In this document: positions 1-10,459 of the stretch, in pieces
Layout of the letters: every line of letters starts with the position of its first letter
Position numbering within the stretch: position 1 is the first letter of the stretch
Source: Chondrilla cf. caribensis
Lineage: Eukaryota > Porifera > Demospongiae > Chondrillida > Chondrillidae
Direction: 5' to 3'
DNA length: 35,000 bases
Assembly (NCBI GenBank): GCA_964020155.1
Contig: OZ026551.1
Coordinates: 1,449,018 to 1,484,017 of the forward strand
Notes under the pieces: model-generated
Told to the model about the DNA's origin: nothing
Database searches by the model: none
The model's input: the letters and a program-made list of their open reading frames with translations, nothing else
Program-made: the position numbers and the translations under genes

Positions 1-57
<57 letters not shown>

Positions 58-58
58 T

Positions 59-124
<66 letters not shown>

Positions 125-143
125 CACACACACACCACCACCA

Positions 144-177
<34 letters not shown>

Positions 178-280
178 CACACACAAACACACACACAAAC
201 ACACACATGCACACACACACACACACACACATGCACATACACACACACACGTGCACGCACGCACACATACACAAGTTAGC
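1..280. repeat. (CA)n microsatellite with interruptions
   Basis: Almost uninterrupted CA dinucleotides run from the window edge to about 280, broken by short variants such as CACCACCACAAA and GTGCACGCACGC. The tract starts a few bases 3' (on the gene strand) of the gene A TM-exon donor at 282-287, so it lies in the last visible intron of gene A. Open frames of Cys-Val or His-Thr repeats across it are artefacts. Confidence 0.97.
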
Positions 281-287
281 AACTCAC

Positions 288-474
288 TTGTAGATATAGA
301 CCACTAAGAGGATTATTACCACGGTTACAACAATCATCACCAACACTACCACCAGAACCCCCACAACCACACCAACATGATTGTCACTTGGAGTTGGATT
401 AGTTGGTGCTGGTTCAACCAGAACTACATGGAAGGAGATGGTTATCAGATATGAAGAACTGAATACACGGCAGA
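288..474 (-). CDS. Gene A exon 12: juxtamembrane linker and TM helix
   Basis: The acceptor is AG before 474 with a weak pyrimidine tract, and the donor is a perfect GTGAGT (282-287). The exon ends in phase 2, like the TM exons of B and C. It encodes a short Cys/Ser-rich segment, the Pro/Thr linker EPAPTNPTPSDN, and about 29 hydrophobic residues dominated by Val, ending in VVYIY. Its TM sequence is unlike that of B and C. The first part of the exon lies inside a repeat that also occurs inverted in the intergenic regions. Confidence 0.75.
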
Positions 475-3400
475 CTCTTTAGTGTTACATTAGTGTATAT
501 CAACATTTTACCACGTGTACAGGCTTCCAACCATACTAGTGTGCAACTCTGCCAGTTAGCAGGTTTTAACAGGACCTACGTTTCCATTTCTTGCTTATCA
601 AATAAGTGGATACTTGAATCCAAGACAAGGGAAGGAATTGTTGTGAATAAACAGCAAATGTCGATAGAGTGGTGTGTGTGCGTGTGCGTGTGTGTACATA
701 CATGTGTATAGTGTGTTCATGTATGTACATGTATACTTGTATATATACATCTGTGACTAAGGACAACTAAGAAGCATAGGTTGAAACTCACAAGGTTGAC
801 TCCTGAGTTCTTCACTTGTACCAGCTGCAGTACTGACCTGTACAACAAATGAGTAGTAGGAGGCGGGATCCAGGTTGCCAATGACGACACTGGAATCACG
901 CGTATTGACCGACAGGGCAGCACGATCAGTTCGCTGGGAACGTCTCTCCCAAAACACTATGTAGACTGGCCATCCTCTTGCTTCTTGTAGAGTCAGTGGA
1001 TTCCAGGAAACAGATATTGCTGTACTGTTGATCCTGACAACAGTGACATTATTTGGTGCTACAGTTGGAACTGGGTAAAGACATATACAAACACTGTAAA
1101 ATTTCGGCATAATTGAAATATAAACAAGTGATTCGAGTGAAAAGCTGCAACCCTACTCAAATCATTTGGGCATCTTATCAAGTTGAAAAGTGCCTTCACT
1201 GTAGATATTACGTATGTTCAGTAAAGCCCTTGTGCTCAGATCCCAGTGTGATTTAGAATTCTTGGCATTTCGAAATAGCCCACCATTTTCACACAATATA
1301 AATTATAGTAAAAATTCACTTTTGCAGCTATGTGTAGGAACACATACACATTAGGCCTGCCAGTGGCAGCCCATAAAAATGTAGTGAGATCCTTAACAAT
1401 CTGCCACAATTTGCATATGAAAAATTGTGTGTTTGGCATATCTCAATCATACGTAATTACATACACTCACGAATAAATACATGTAGATAAAGTAGCTGCA
1501 TATAATACACATAGTGGATATGGAGATGTGCTTGGTTTACATGTATCAGGTGCCACTGACACCAAGTACTTATGTAGTTCGCAAACAGAATAACATTGAC
1601 CTTGTTGATGTACTAAGGAATCTGATGTTTCATGGACTACTATTACGAGGGGAAGGATTGTTTAGTGAACAAGAGCATGTCATCTTGAAAGATTTGTTCT
1701 GAATCACTAGTTATTTGAAAATCAACTTCATTCTTGGAAGTACATGCACATACAGTACGAATGTATACAAACCTCCTTCCTTAGTGAAGAGTGTGATATT
1801 GCTGGGTATTCCAAGTCCAACCGTGTTTTTAGCCTGTACGGTCACATTTATTGGAGTCTCTGGTGCTGTGAGGATGGAGTGGTGGTGAAATGATGGATGT
1901 GGACCTGTACCAAACATCAATATAACCAGAACCACTTACACAGGTCCATTAGGCTACGCTCATTTACGGCACTTCTAAATGACTCCATTGTATGTCCCCT
2001 GTAGTCCCCATAATCACCAAATGTTACATCATATCCGGTAATGACTCCATTTGGTTCCTCTGGTTCACTCCACATTATCTTTGCTGAAGTGTCTGATGTT
2101 ATCTGATAGGACAAGTTTGACACTGGACCAGGGACTAAAGGGATAGGTAAAAGTTCTTGAGTAGCCATTTTATTGTTCAGTTTCACATTTTTGCAGTTAC
2201 AATATGAACATATCTGTGTTATGCACTCACAATCTGGTTTAGTTGCAATGCTTGTATAGGGTCGATTAAATGGTCCAACTCCAGTAGCAGTGACGGCTGC
2301 CACTCGGAAGAAGAAGTTAGTAAATGGAGTTAGATCAGTCAAAGTGTGGGTAATGGTGGATGGTCCATCAAATGATGGATTCTTAACATCTACCGTGATG
2401 TTCCTCACATTCCTATACTCAGATTGTTTGCGTATGGACAAGTACACTATGTACTGGGTGATGATCCCATTTCTCCCCCTCCTCGGTGGTATGGACCACT
2501 GGAGAAGAGCACTTCTTGATCTTTCTTCCACAGTGGTAGGGCTACCGGGAGCTACTGAAGGTACTGTAGGAGGTGATATGAAACACTATGAATAATTAAC
2601 AATAATAATAAGAATATTACATTATGTACATATATGGACAACTAAATATGAAAGTAAACATTGCAGAAAACTGTTTTTAGCAATTCTGATTTATAGAGAA
2701 CAACAAGCCATACAAACATGGGCTACACAGATATAAGAACACAATTCAATGTACATTTGGACAATAGTATAGGAATCTATTACAATTGTTATTGCACAAT
2801 GTACATACATACTGTAGTGGATAGGATATACACACTTCAAACTCCAGTTAGACAGGCTTGAGTGCATAGAAGATGGTGTACCGGCATTGATCTGACACAG
2901 AATGATGCTCACACACTCAACCAAATATGCCTTGATTTTATCAGGGGAGATCACTACACATATACAGAGCATACCATCACTCAATGTCTGAGCTTCCTTC
3001 ATGATTGGTCCTCCTCTTCCTCCTGTATTCGCTGCCTCAACAGTTACTGTATACACATCAAATGGATGTAGACCAGTGAGGACCAGTGACAGTTTTGTGG
3101 TTGGAGTAGAACTCTCAGTAGTAAACTCTGAGGAGTAGCCAACATGATAGGTGAGAAGTAGACGTTCAGCATTGGGAGGAGGGGTCCATGTCACTCTGAT
3201 GGAGGTGGAGGATAACACTTCTAGTACCAAGTCTCCGGGAACTGAAATGAGGGAGAAATAACACACACATTTGAACAATCAGCTTGAGATATCATGGATG
3301 ACTACGTTGTTCAGTATCTTGTTGTGTGCATGGAAATTTAAAATTCACTTCAAAGACACCGCTGTGAGTATATTATACCCAGTATACCCGGTGAGAGTAT

Positions 3401-6400
3401 ATGAGCACATACGCCTGGATGCATTATATTAACTAATCGTCTATTATAACATTCGTTACAATAGTGTTTGTTTCCATCCAGGTAATCTGTAGTAAACCTT
3501 ACAGGACACACTTGGGGGACTCTTCAGGATAATCGACAATCGTTGCAATGGGAAAAGCATCATGATTCTCTCAATGGGCTACTTTGTCCAATGGAGATAT
3601 CCCAGGAATTTGTTTGCAGAGAAAGGATAGGATATCTGTGTGCCTAGCAATTCTTAGTGGATTTCTTCAATATTCTCCTCTACTCTAGGCTACTATACTG
3701 AACTGGAAGTTCAAAGCATGGCACTCGATACAAGTTAGCTATATAACACCACAATAATTACAGGAAGTGTTCAGATTACCCTCACCTTCTGGTAGAGTGT
3801 ACCCCACTACACTCTTGTTGGCACTCCCAAGTGGGTTGTAAGCCTCAACAACCACAGTGTATTCTGTGTTTGATTCCAGTCCAGTGATGTTGTAGGGTGG
3901 AGTAACAGGTCCGAATGTGTTGATCTCTGTAGATCCCTTCTTCTGTACATGTAGTCTGTAGCAAAATCCCTCATCATCCCATCTCACAGTGAGGGTGGTT
4001 GTGGAGGGTGCGGTGACACCAATAGCAGGATGAGATGGAGCTAAATGAAGAGAAATGATGGACACACAGAGTATAAAGACCAGTGGCACCTATTACGGAA
4101 TAAGGGTATGTTTAATACAATGCATCATATGTTTACAGGTGCTACAGTTCCAGTTAAGCAAAGCTTTTTTCAACCAAGGGGAGCCTTTAGCCAGGAGGCT
4201 ACTATACTAGGCATCCAGTCCAGTGTATTGTCAAGAATTACATATTCTCATTCATTTATGCCATCAGATACAGTCACAGTAGGTTATAGATGGCTTTCCT
4301 CACTAAGGTGAATTATAATGATGCTATGTATTTCTGTATGCTTATTAATAGGGCCACGTCTTTCTATAATAATTTTTCTACTTTCATAAATGTGTCTACT
4401 AGGATCAGGATGGTACTGATAAAATGGTGGCCATTTATTGTGCCAATAAGGGTAGCTCCCAAAGGCAGTATACAGATCACAGTCAGTGGCTCCAATTTTG
4501 GAATATTTCAACTATCACTGAAGCCTTAGCTTCATAGTTATGGAAAAGGCTACAAGGCTTCCTTTGGCAGTTATACACTTAAAAGAATGAAGACGTTCCA
4601 TTGTAAATGGGACCATCAAGTAATTCAAGACTTCCACGGCTGCTATTTATTTGTTGAAATATGCCCGTGGCATGAGAGAGGGAATATCAACACGATAATT
4701 CACAACCTGTGGCAAATGATATTCTCAACAGAAAGAAGAACAGATAATGATCCAGTTTAGGCGCTAGGGGTCTGGATTCATGGCCCTATACTGTATGTAA
4801 ACAATTGCAATGTAATTCATACCGCGATATGTAGTCTCTGTACTTGTTTGACTGTATGGACCAGCTCCAACATCGGAAACAGCTCTCACTTGAATATCAT
4901 ATATAGTACCAGCAGAAAGCCCCTCCAGGGTGGTGGGTGTTGATGTCACATCCTTGTTACTACTCCATATAGTACCTCTTATTCCGTACTGCAGTTGGTA
5001 TTTAGTGATGGTACGTTCACTAGAAGGTGCAGTCCAGGTCACTCCAAGAGCTGGTCTACCTGAGCTTATTGCTTTGGTGAGAACAGGAGGACCAACCTGT
5101 GAAGGAACTGAACATAAAACATCCACTTAGTAAGCCTCCCAGTGTATACTATTTTCTACTGAAGGAAGTAAAAAAAATAATAAAACTTATGTTGAGTGAA
5201 ACCAAAACAAGTAACTGGGTTTGAAACCCAAAGGGCTGCCGTCCCCACATCCAATTACTTGGGTGTCTTTTTAGGTTCAAAAGAACCTTCTCTGAGGACA
5301 TTACATTCAGTAAAGTTTATACATACGAATTGCAGTCTAATTTCTAATTGAATTCTTGGAATTTTGAAATTGGTTATCTTCTTGTGCAATATAGGTTATA
5401 ATGTAATTCACTGTTGTGGGCATGTGAAGTAGATTTAAACATATTTTTCTACATGCATATAATATTTATTGGAACTACCATAGCTATCATAGCTGATAGG
5501 AATAGAGTCTGGATTAATGGCCATTTATTATACTTAATAATATGTAAATTATTCCAATGGAATTCATACCGCGATATGTAGTCTTTGTACTTATTTGACT
5601 GTATTGACCAGCTCCAACATCGGAAACAGCTCTTACTCGAACTTGATAACTAGTACCAGCAGAAAGGTTCTCCAGGGTGGTGGATCTTGATGTTACATCC
5701 TTTGTACTCCATGTGCTACCACTTCTTCTGTACTGCACTTGGTATTTAGTGATGGGACGTTCACTAGAAGGTGCAGTCCAGGTCACTCCAAGAGCTGGTC
5801 TACCTGAGCTTACTGCTTTGGTGAGACTTGGAGGACCAACCTGTGAAGGAACTGAACATAAAACATCCACTTAGTAAACCTCCTAGTGTATAATATTAAT
5901 TTTTCTATTGGAGGAAATAATAATACTATTAACCTTATGTTGATTGAAGCCAAAACAAGTAACTGGGTTTAAAACTCAAAGGGCTGCCACTCCCATATCA
6001 TAGTTGCCAACTGTCCTGAATCATCCGGGACAGTCACAATTTTTTCCAGTGGCAACATGTCCCTCATGGATTGATGAAAGTCACTGATATATCCCGGATT
6101 TAACAACAGTAAACCACAGGGTACAAAATCCGATTATTTTCGTTCAAAATGCCCTTAGAAGTGTCATCACAATCGACAAAAGTGCTTTGATTCTATCCAG
6201 CTGTTTCATCGTCCTTCGTTATTCTCTAGTGGAATGAATATTTTGCGGCCTGTTCGACTTTCGTTCGACTTTCGACAGTGTTCTGTTCTCTGATTGACAA
6301 TTTTGAAGCTCTTGGAAAGATTTTCGTGGGTTTTTCCTCGTCAATTCATCAATCTAACGAGGTAAAATTACATTCCTAACATCAAATTATCCCTTAAAAA

Positions 6401-9400
6401 TTCATTCAAATTAGATTCATCTGTTATTTGACAGCCAGTTGCAATGTGACGTCATAAAGTTAATAGGCTGCTAATGTTCATCATATTATCTACTGTTGTC
6501 TAAATTGAAATAGTAAGCTGAGATACATTAATTTTACACTAAATGCAGTATGATATTAAACAAGGTTCTAGACTCAGAGTCTACTTTTCCAGCTATTTAT
6601 CAAGCACAAACTATAATGCTAAATCATATTCGTTAAGCCATTTTGGCTGCAGCACATAGGTTTACATACATAATTATTGTCATCGAAGGTGATTTTCAAG
6701 GGTTGGCAACTATGACATGTTCAGATTACTTGGGTATATTTTTCAGGTTCAAAAGAACCTTTGCAGAGGAGATTACATTCAGTAAAGTGCATATATACAA
6801 ATTCTAGTCTAAGTTCTAATTAAATTCTTGGAATTTTGAAATTGGTCATCTTCTCCTGCAATATAGGTTATAATGTAAATTCACTGATGTGGTTACATGA
6901 AGTACATAAATATGAACATAATTTTCTACATGTATATAATATTTATTAGAACTACCATAGCTGATAGGAATAGAGTTTATCATATCCCCCAAAAAGATTA
7001 AATTGTTTCAAATAGTAATATATTGTTTATAATTGTGTGTAATCTTTCTATTCCTGTATATTCTGGCAAGATAAAACAGTTTGGGGGATTAACTGGGGCA
7101 AAATAACAAATATTTACTGTATATGCTAGGTGTACCATGTTACAGTTACCCTGAGACTGCTCACCTTGGTAAGTTCTCTCTAGTCTTCTATCACTGTATG
7201 GTCCTCGTCCACCTGATGACACAGCAGCTACCCAGATGTAGTAGGTGGTTACTAACCTTAGTGGACCCAGTGTGGTAGATGTACCAGTGATTCCACTAGT
7301 ACCACAGTTAGCACCAGATGGTGGATCAGACTGTGTTCTACTAGTTGTACTGTAACATACAGTGTAGGTGATACCACTTCCACTGACTGCACTCCATGAC
7401 ACTCTCAAAGCTGGAGATGAACCTTGTATAGTTCTAGTAACAGTGACACCTTGGACCTTGGAGGGAGGCATTGGAGTAGGTGTTGGAGTAGGTGTTGGAG
7501 TAGCTGCATACATACAATGACAAAGATATACATAGGGTTTCTCATTATACAACAAAATTAATACATATCTTATATGGCATGTACTATCCATCGTTATGAC
7601 AAAGATCAGCTGGCTTCAACAAAAGTTACAATACCAAAGAATGTACAATATGTGCACAGATGTCCGAATTTCACTTATTATGTGACAGGCCACACGAGAA
7701 ATCTCTTTTGTTCTTCACATTCAAACCTCCCCCCTCACTGTACAGTAGTTCAACCCAGTAAACAGGAAATCTCAAGTTTGCCTACATACATAAAGGATTA
7801 TTAGGAAGGATTACTGATTTGCAGAAAAATGTGTAATTGTGCATTGTACACACACTGTAGTGATTTAACCAAATGAGTTTGCATACATTATGAGTTGAAA
7901 ATAATCACGGAATGTAATTAAATAGCAGCTGTCAGTGATATATAAACAATGTATTAATAAATATATTATAGATATTACAGACCAATACACTATTGCTAAA
8001 AGACGGATTCAATTTAGTAGACACTGCAAGCCATCAATTTGTATCAAAGCAATCATGAAAATAATATGTACTCACTCAAATAGATTGTCAGTGTAGTAAA
8101 GGCAGAGGGTTGTCGAACTGATGTATATCCACACTGGTATTCTCCAATATCATTTGTTCGAAAAGAATCAAAATGTAAAGCCAGTGAGTCAGATGACCTT
8201 ATGGCATAACCATGGTCAGGAACAGGTGACGGATCATTCGCTATACGACTAGCACTACCCCCATTAATCTTGTACCAGTCCCTTTGGATACTAGGACCAT
8301 AGCAGTAAACCTTGTAGGTACTGGATGGGGTTATGGTGATGGTGGACCCATCTAGGTTGGAGTTAGTATCATCATTCAACCTTGGCTGAGAGTGTACAGA
8401 GGCTGAAGAAATTGAATAAATTGAAAGATAAATTAACATCTCATGCCATAAATTTAGAACAACATATCAATCAAACCTCAATACTGTGAATAATGGTACA
8501 CGCATGTCTTATATTGTCAAATCACTGTCAAAGTGTTAATTACTGAACACTATATGCATTGTCAAAGTGTTAAGTAACATTGTAACACTTACTATACAAT
8601 ACATGCAAGTGGAGACCAAGTTGAAAAGGAGTTGAACCACGTACAAGTCTAACTAGAAGGTACACCTGAATAGCGGAGGGTGTGACTACACTAAGTGTGC
8701 GTGTGTAAATCGCCACTATGTTTGGATACAATATTAGCCTATAGATCCTACACGATGTATACGGCTTGAATCAATTCAACAGTGTAAACGATGTAGCTAC
8801 CCACTCTCTCGTACCACCTACTGGTACATAATAATGGGATAAACCATAGATATCTCTATAGGGTCAGACTCTATGGATAAAGGAACCAGAGTCATAATTG
8901 GAACTTGTCCTGGAGAAATTCTGATTACCATACATGGCTGCTGCATAACTAACAGGTTTTATGTCGTCTTGTGACCATTATTCAGCAGTCTTGTATCATT
9001 AGAAGCACAAGCTTGCTCGGTTGTCATTAATTCAATATCCATGTTATTATTGATTTAATAAGCAATGGTAATTATTAGAAGCAGTAATATTTGCAGCATG
9101 CAGTCCGTGAGCGCAGCTGAATTCAGTTATCCGGCGGGAAATTGCTGTGTACTACACCCCAATGACTGTACAACACGTACACTAGCGACTCAGTTACATT
9201 TATCGCCAATGCACGTTAGTGTCAACCTTGGCTGAGAGCGTACACAGGATGAAGAAATTGGATAATCGCTGCATTAATGACCACAAATAAACCGTCAAAA
9301 TGTCAAACTTGGCGGCCAAAACGGAATGGAAAACAAAACGTACTGTTTGATATAACTATAGTCACACTAAATCTTCTGAATCAGTTTAAGTTTAACAACA

Positions 9401-9828
9401 TCGAGGGTGATAGATTTCTTCCGAATATAGAAGATCCCTTTAGTAATTAAAAGTAAGTAAAATTTAGTACTTACTATTGGTGCTAATAACCCGGAAGGGA
9501 ATGATTCGTTGACTTTACAGGTAACTTTCCGAACCTCGTGCACCGTTGATAGGTCCCCTAGGCCTATTCACTTTCGCTGAAACGGATTGTGAGAGACCAC
9601 GAAAACGCTCCTAGCACTAATGGCACAAACTACCTGGCTATGTGTGTAAACTATGTAATATGACCCTAAATGATGACCAGGAAACATTTTAGACCATGTG
9701 AACAGATTGATGCGACAGTGAAAGTATCACCCAAGACCGTATTACAGTAGACTCTCGGCGAGAGAGGACTTACCCGTCAAAACAAGCACAAAAAGTGTAA
9801 TGGAGAAAAATGTACTCTTCTGCCTCAT
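288..9828 (-). CDS. Gene A: Ig plus eight-FN3 single-pass receptor, 12 visible exons, tail off-window
   Basis: Predicted type I membrane receptor. Joined exons on the minus strand, 5' to 3': 9828-9774, 8402-8076, 7503-7165, 5851-5570, 5107-4823, 4040-3786, 3241-2975, 2554-2231, 2134-1940, 1865-1773, 1070-792, 474-288. They sum to 2888 bp, or 962 codons plus two bases, with no in-frame stop. The order is signal peptide, Ig domain, TP-rich hinge plus FN3, seven more FN3 domains (one split over two exons), then a valine-rich TM helix. Every ectodomain exon is phase 1-1. The cytoplasmic tail exon must lie left of the window; paralogue B suggests about 45 residues. Genes B and C are tandem paralogues. 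It looks like the most intact member. A role in adhesion, immunity or allorecognition is inferred from architecture only. Confidence 0.85.
475..791 (-). other. Gene A intron 11
   Basis: Non-coding. It holds a (GT)n tract at about 672-702 and, at about 448-655, a segment whose reverse complement matches about 10975-11165 and 19497-19705. Gene C carries a shorter copy in the same intron, in the same orientation (about 25140-25262). Confidence 0.7.
792..1070 (-). CDS. Gene A exon 11: FN3 domain
   Basis: 93 codons, phase 1-1. Acceptor cccag before 1070 and donor GTGAGT after 792. It starts VPTVAPNNVTVV and shows the FN3 B-strand Trp (SVSWNPL) and the loop before strand G (VQVSTAAGTSEE). It is closely related to the gene C exon 25609-25887. 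Confidence 0.88.
1071..1772 (-). other. Gene A intron 10, no gene seen
   Basis: About 700 bp of AT-rich intron. Short stretches near 1350-1450 and 1500-1700 match the gene C intron 25888-26704, as expected for paralogous introns. Short open frames here show no domain and no paralogous conservation as protein. Confidence 0.6.
1773..1865 (-). CDS. Gene A exon 10: second half of a split FN3 domain
   Basis: 31 codons, phase 1-1. The acceptor is ctcacag with a strong pyrimidine tract and the donor is GTTTGT. With exon 9 it completes an FN3 domain: the joined frame reads MDL-SPETPINVTVQAKN, the usual FN3 strand E/F pattern. An alternative acceptor (gtacag, exon start 1904) would add 13 residues but is not conserved in gene C, so it was not used. 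Confidence 0.78.
1940..2134 (-). CDS. Gene A exon 9: first half of a split FN3 domain
   Basis: 65 codons, phase 1-1. Acceptor ctttag before 2134 and donor GTAAGT after 1940. The Trp-containing B strand (KIMWSEPEEPNG) and the C strand (ITGYDVTFGDYGDYRG) are clear. A phase-1 intron splits this FN3 domain at the same place in gene C (26864-27052). Confidence 0.85.
2231..2554 (-). CDS. Gene A exon 8: FN3 domain
   Basis: 108 codons, phase 1-1. Acceptor cttcag and donor GTGAGT. FN3 motifs are LLQWSIPPRRGRNG, ITQYIVYLS, LTDLTPFTNFFFRVAAV and GVGPF. This exon has no counterpart in gene C, where a deletion removes it together with exon 7. Confidence 0.85.
2555..2974 (-). other. Gene A intron 7, no gene seen
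   Basis: 420 bp of non-coding AT-rich sequence between FN3 exons 7 and 8. No repeat, RNA or extra exon is recognised. Confidence 0.55.
2975..3241 (-). CDS. Gene A exon 7: FN3 domain
   Basis: 89 codons, phase 1-1. Acceptor tttcag before 3241 and donor GTATGC after 2975. FN3 pattern: VPGDLVLEVLS, IRVTWTPPPNAERL, LTGLHPFDVYTVTVEA, NTGGRGGP. Absent from gene C. Confidence 0.85.
3242..3785 (-). other. Gene A intron 6, no gene seen
   Basis: 544 bp of non-coding sequence. The part near 3250-3480 is paralogous to gene C 27130-27360, which sits directly beside the C deletion junction. No coding signal. Confidence 0.55.
3786..4040 (-). CDS. Gene A exon 6: FN3 domain
   Basis: 85 codons, phase 1-1. 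Acceptor atttag and donor GTGAGG. It encodes TLTVRWDDEGFCYRL, then NITGLESNTEYTVVVEAY and NPLGSANKS. Nearly identical to gene C exon 27690-27944. Confidence 0.88.
4041..4822 (-). other. Gene A intron 5, with an exon-deletion scar
   Basis: The intron aligns with gene C 27945-29203 except that about 480 bp of C, containing a whole FN3 exon (28785-29045), is missing. The junction in A is near 4670-4682, where the sequence jumps from cccgtggcat to gagagggaatatc. No other gene seen. Confidence 0.7.
4823..5107 (-). CDS. Gene A exon 5: FN3 domain (duplicate of exon 4)
   Basis: 95 codons, phase 1-1. Acceptor gttcag before 5107 and donor GTATGA. It contains LGVTWTAPSSERTITKY, TTLEGLSAGTIYDIQVRA and SDVGAGPYSQ. 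Very similar to exon 4 and to gene C exon 29204-29491. Exon and flanking intron are duplicated as a unit of about 744 bp. Confidence 0.9.
5108..5569 (-). other. Gene A intron 4, duplicated intron copy
   Basis: 462 bp non-coding. It matches the interrupted intron at 5852-7164 and gene C 29492-29990. It is the pre-insertion version of the intron that carries the 716-bp TIR element downstream. Confidence 0.65.
5570..5851 (-). CDS. Gene A exon 4: FN3 domain
   Basis: 94 codons, phase 1-1. Acceptor gttcag before 5851 and donor GTATGA. Contains LGVTWTAPSSERPITKY, TTLENLSAGTSYQVRVRA and SDVGAGQYSQ. Its first half and acceptor are almost base-for-base those of exon 5, so the duplication looks recent. 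Confidence 0.9.
5999..6714. mobile_element. 716-bp non-autonomous TIR element
   Basis: It begins CATAGTTGCCAAC and ends with the inverse of the same 13 bases. It lies inside an intron whose uninterrupted versions exist at 5108-5569 and in gene C (about 29600-29640), so the insertion is defined by comparison. No transposase frame is present. An internal GAGGTAAAA near 6359 resembles a splice donor, as in a deletion derivative of an autonomous element. The target-site duplication is not resolved, so the superfamily is not assigned. Confidence 0.7.
7165..7503 (-). CDS. Gene A exon 3: TP-rich hinge plus FN3
   Basis: 113 codons, phase 1-1. Acceptor atgcag before 7503 and donor GTGAGC. It opens with a Thr-Pro repeat (TPTPTPTPTPMPP), which suits an O-glycosylated hinge, and continues as FN3: LRVSWSAVSGSGITY, YYIWVAAVSSGGRGPYS. 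Two cysteines (YTVCYS and GANCGTSG) could pair. The hinge is encoded by a short tandem repeat whose copy number differs in B and C. Confidence 0.9.
7504..8075 (-). other. Gene A intron 2 with empty LINE target site
   Basis: 572 bp non-coding. Bases 7757-7770 (AGTAAACAGGAAAT) are the intact, unoccupied version of the site into which the LINE fragment inserted in gene B (14742-14755 and 16128-16141). No gene seen. Confidence 0.75.
8076..8402 (-). CDS. Gene A exon 2: Ig domain
   Basis: 109 codons, phase 1-1. Acceptor cttcag before 8402 and donor GTGAGT after 8076. Ig hallmarks are VYCYGP (first Cys), RDWYKI (core Trp) and NDIGEYQC (D-x-G-x-Y-x-C before strand F). It follows directly on the signal peptide, so this Ig is the membrane-distal domain. 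Confidence 0.92.
8403..9773 (-). other. Gene A intron 1
   Basis: 1371 bp non-coding, conserved in order with gene B intron 1 (16927-18636) and with the part of gene C intron 1 that is visible (32183-33029). A decoy copy of the Ig exon start and acceptor lies at about 9223-9266. No extra coding exon recognised. Confidence 0.7.
9774..9828 (-). CDS. Gene A exon 1: signal peptide
   Basis: 55 bp from ATG (9828-9826) to donor GTAAGT (9768-9773). It encodes MRQKSTFFSITLFVLVLT, a basic start followed by a hydrophobic core, and the next codon (Ala) is completed by the Ig exon. The phase matches, and the gene B copy differs by a single residue. Confidence 0.88.
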
Positions 9829-9990
9829 TCTGGTGTCCAAGAACTCTCTTCTAATAATTATCTAGTGTCTATTATCCGTTCTTTCGAAGGCCTAGGGTGT
9901 TGCGGTTTATAGGGAAAATTGGAGCGGGAACACCCTGTTTACTGTATATAATATAATATATATATATTAATATTATATAGGGTATCACGC
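9829..9990 (-). promoter_or_regulatory. Putative gene A promoter
   Basis: An AT-rich tract with TATATAA-like sequence at about 9945-9977 lies about 120-150 bp upstream of the gene A ATG. The B copy (about 18790-18830) has a shorter TATATATA. Both share a GC-rich GGAGCGGGAACA block between the TATA-like tract and the ATG. The transcription start was not determined. Confidence 0.4.
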
Positions 9991-10151
9991 GTGTCTTTTA
10001 AAACTTAAAGGGCAATCGACAAGTTAATTTGTCACTTGTCACTGGAGCATTCATGGGTGTCAATGGAATCCAATATACTTCTAGAATTGTGAGAATGGAA
10101 ATGTACCATCATGATGATACCAGTTTCTAATTAGCAAATATTTGCATTCCT

Positions 10152-10409
<258 letters not shown>

Positions 10410-10459
10410 TATTATTATTATCATGCTATCAAAATACTGTATGAAATCTTGGTATTTTA

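Noticed and set aside
1866..1904. Upstream acceptor (gtacag) for gene A exon 10
   Set aside because: It has a poorer pyrimidine tract and is not conserved in gene C, and the ctcacag acceptor restores a standard FN3 pattern.
4045..4529. Plus-strand open frames in gene A intron 5
   Set aside because: No homologous frame is kept in the paralogous gene C intron and no domain is seen.
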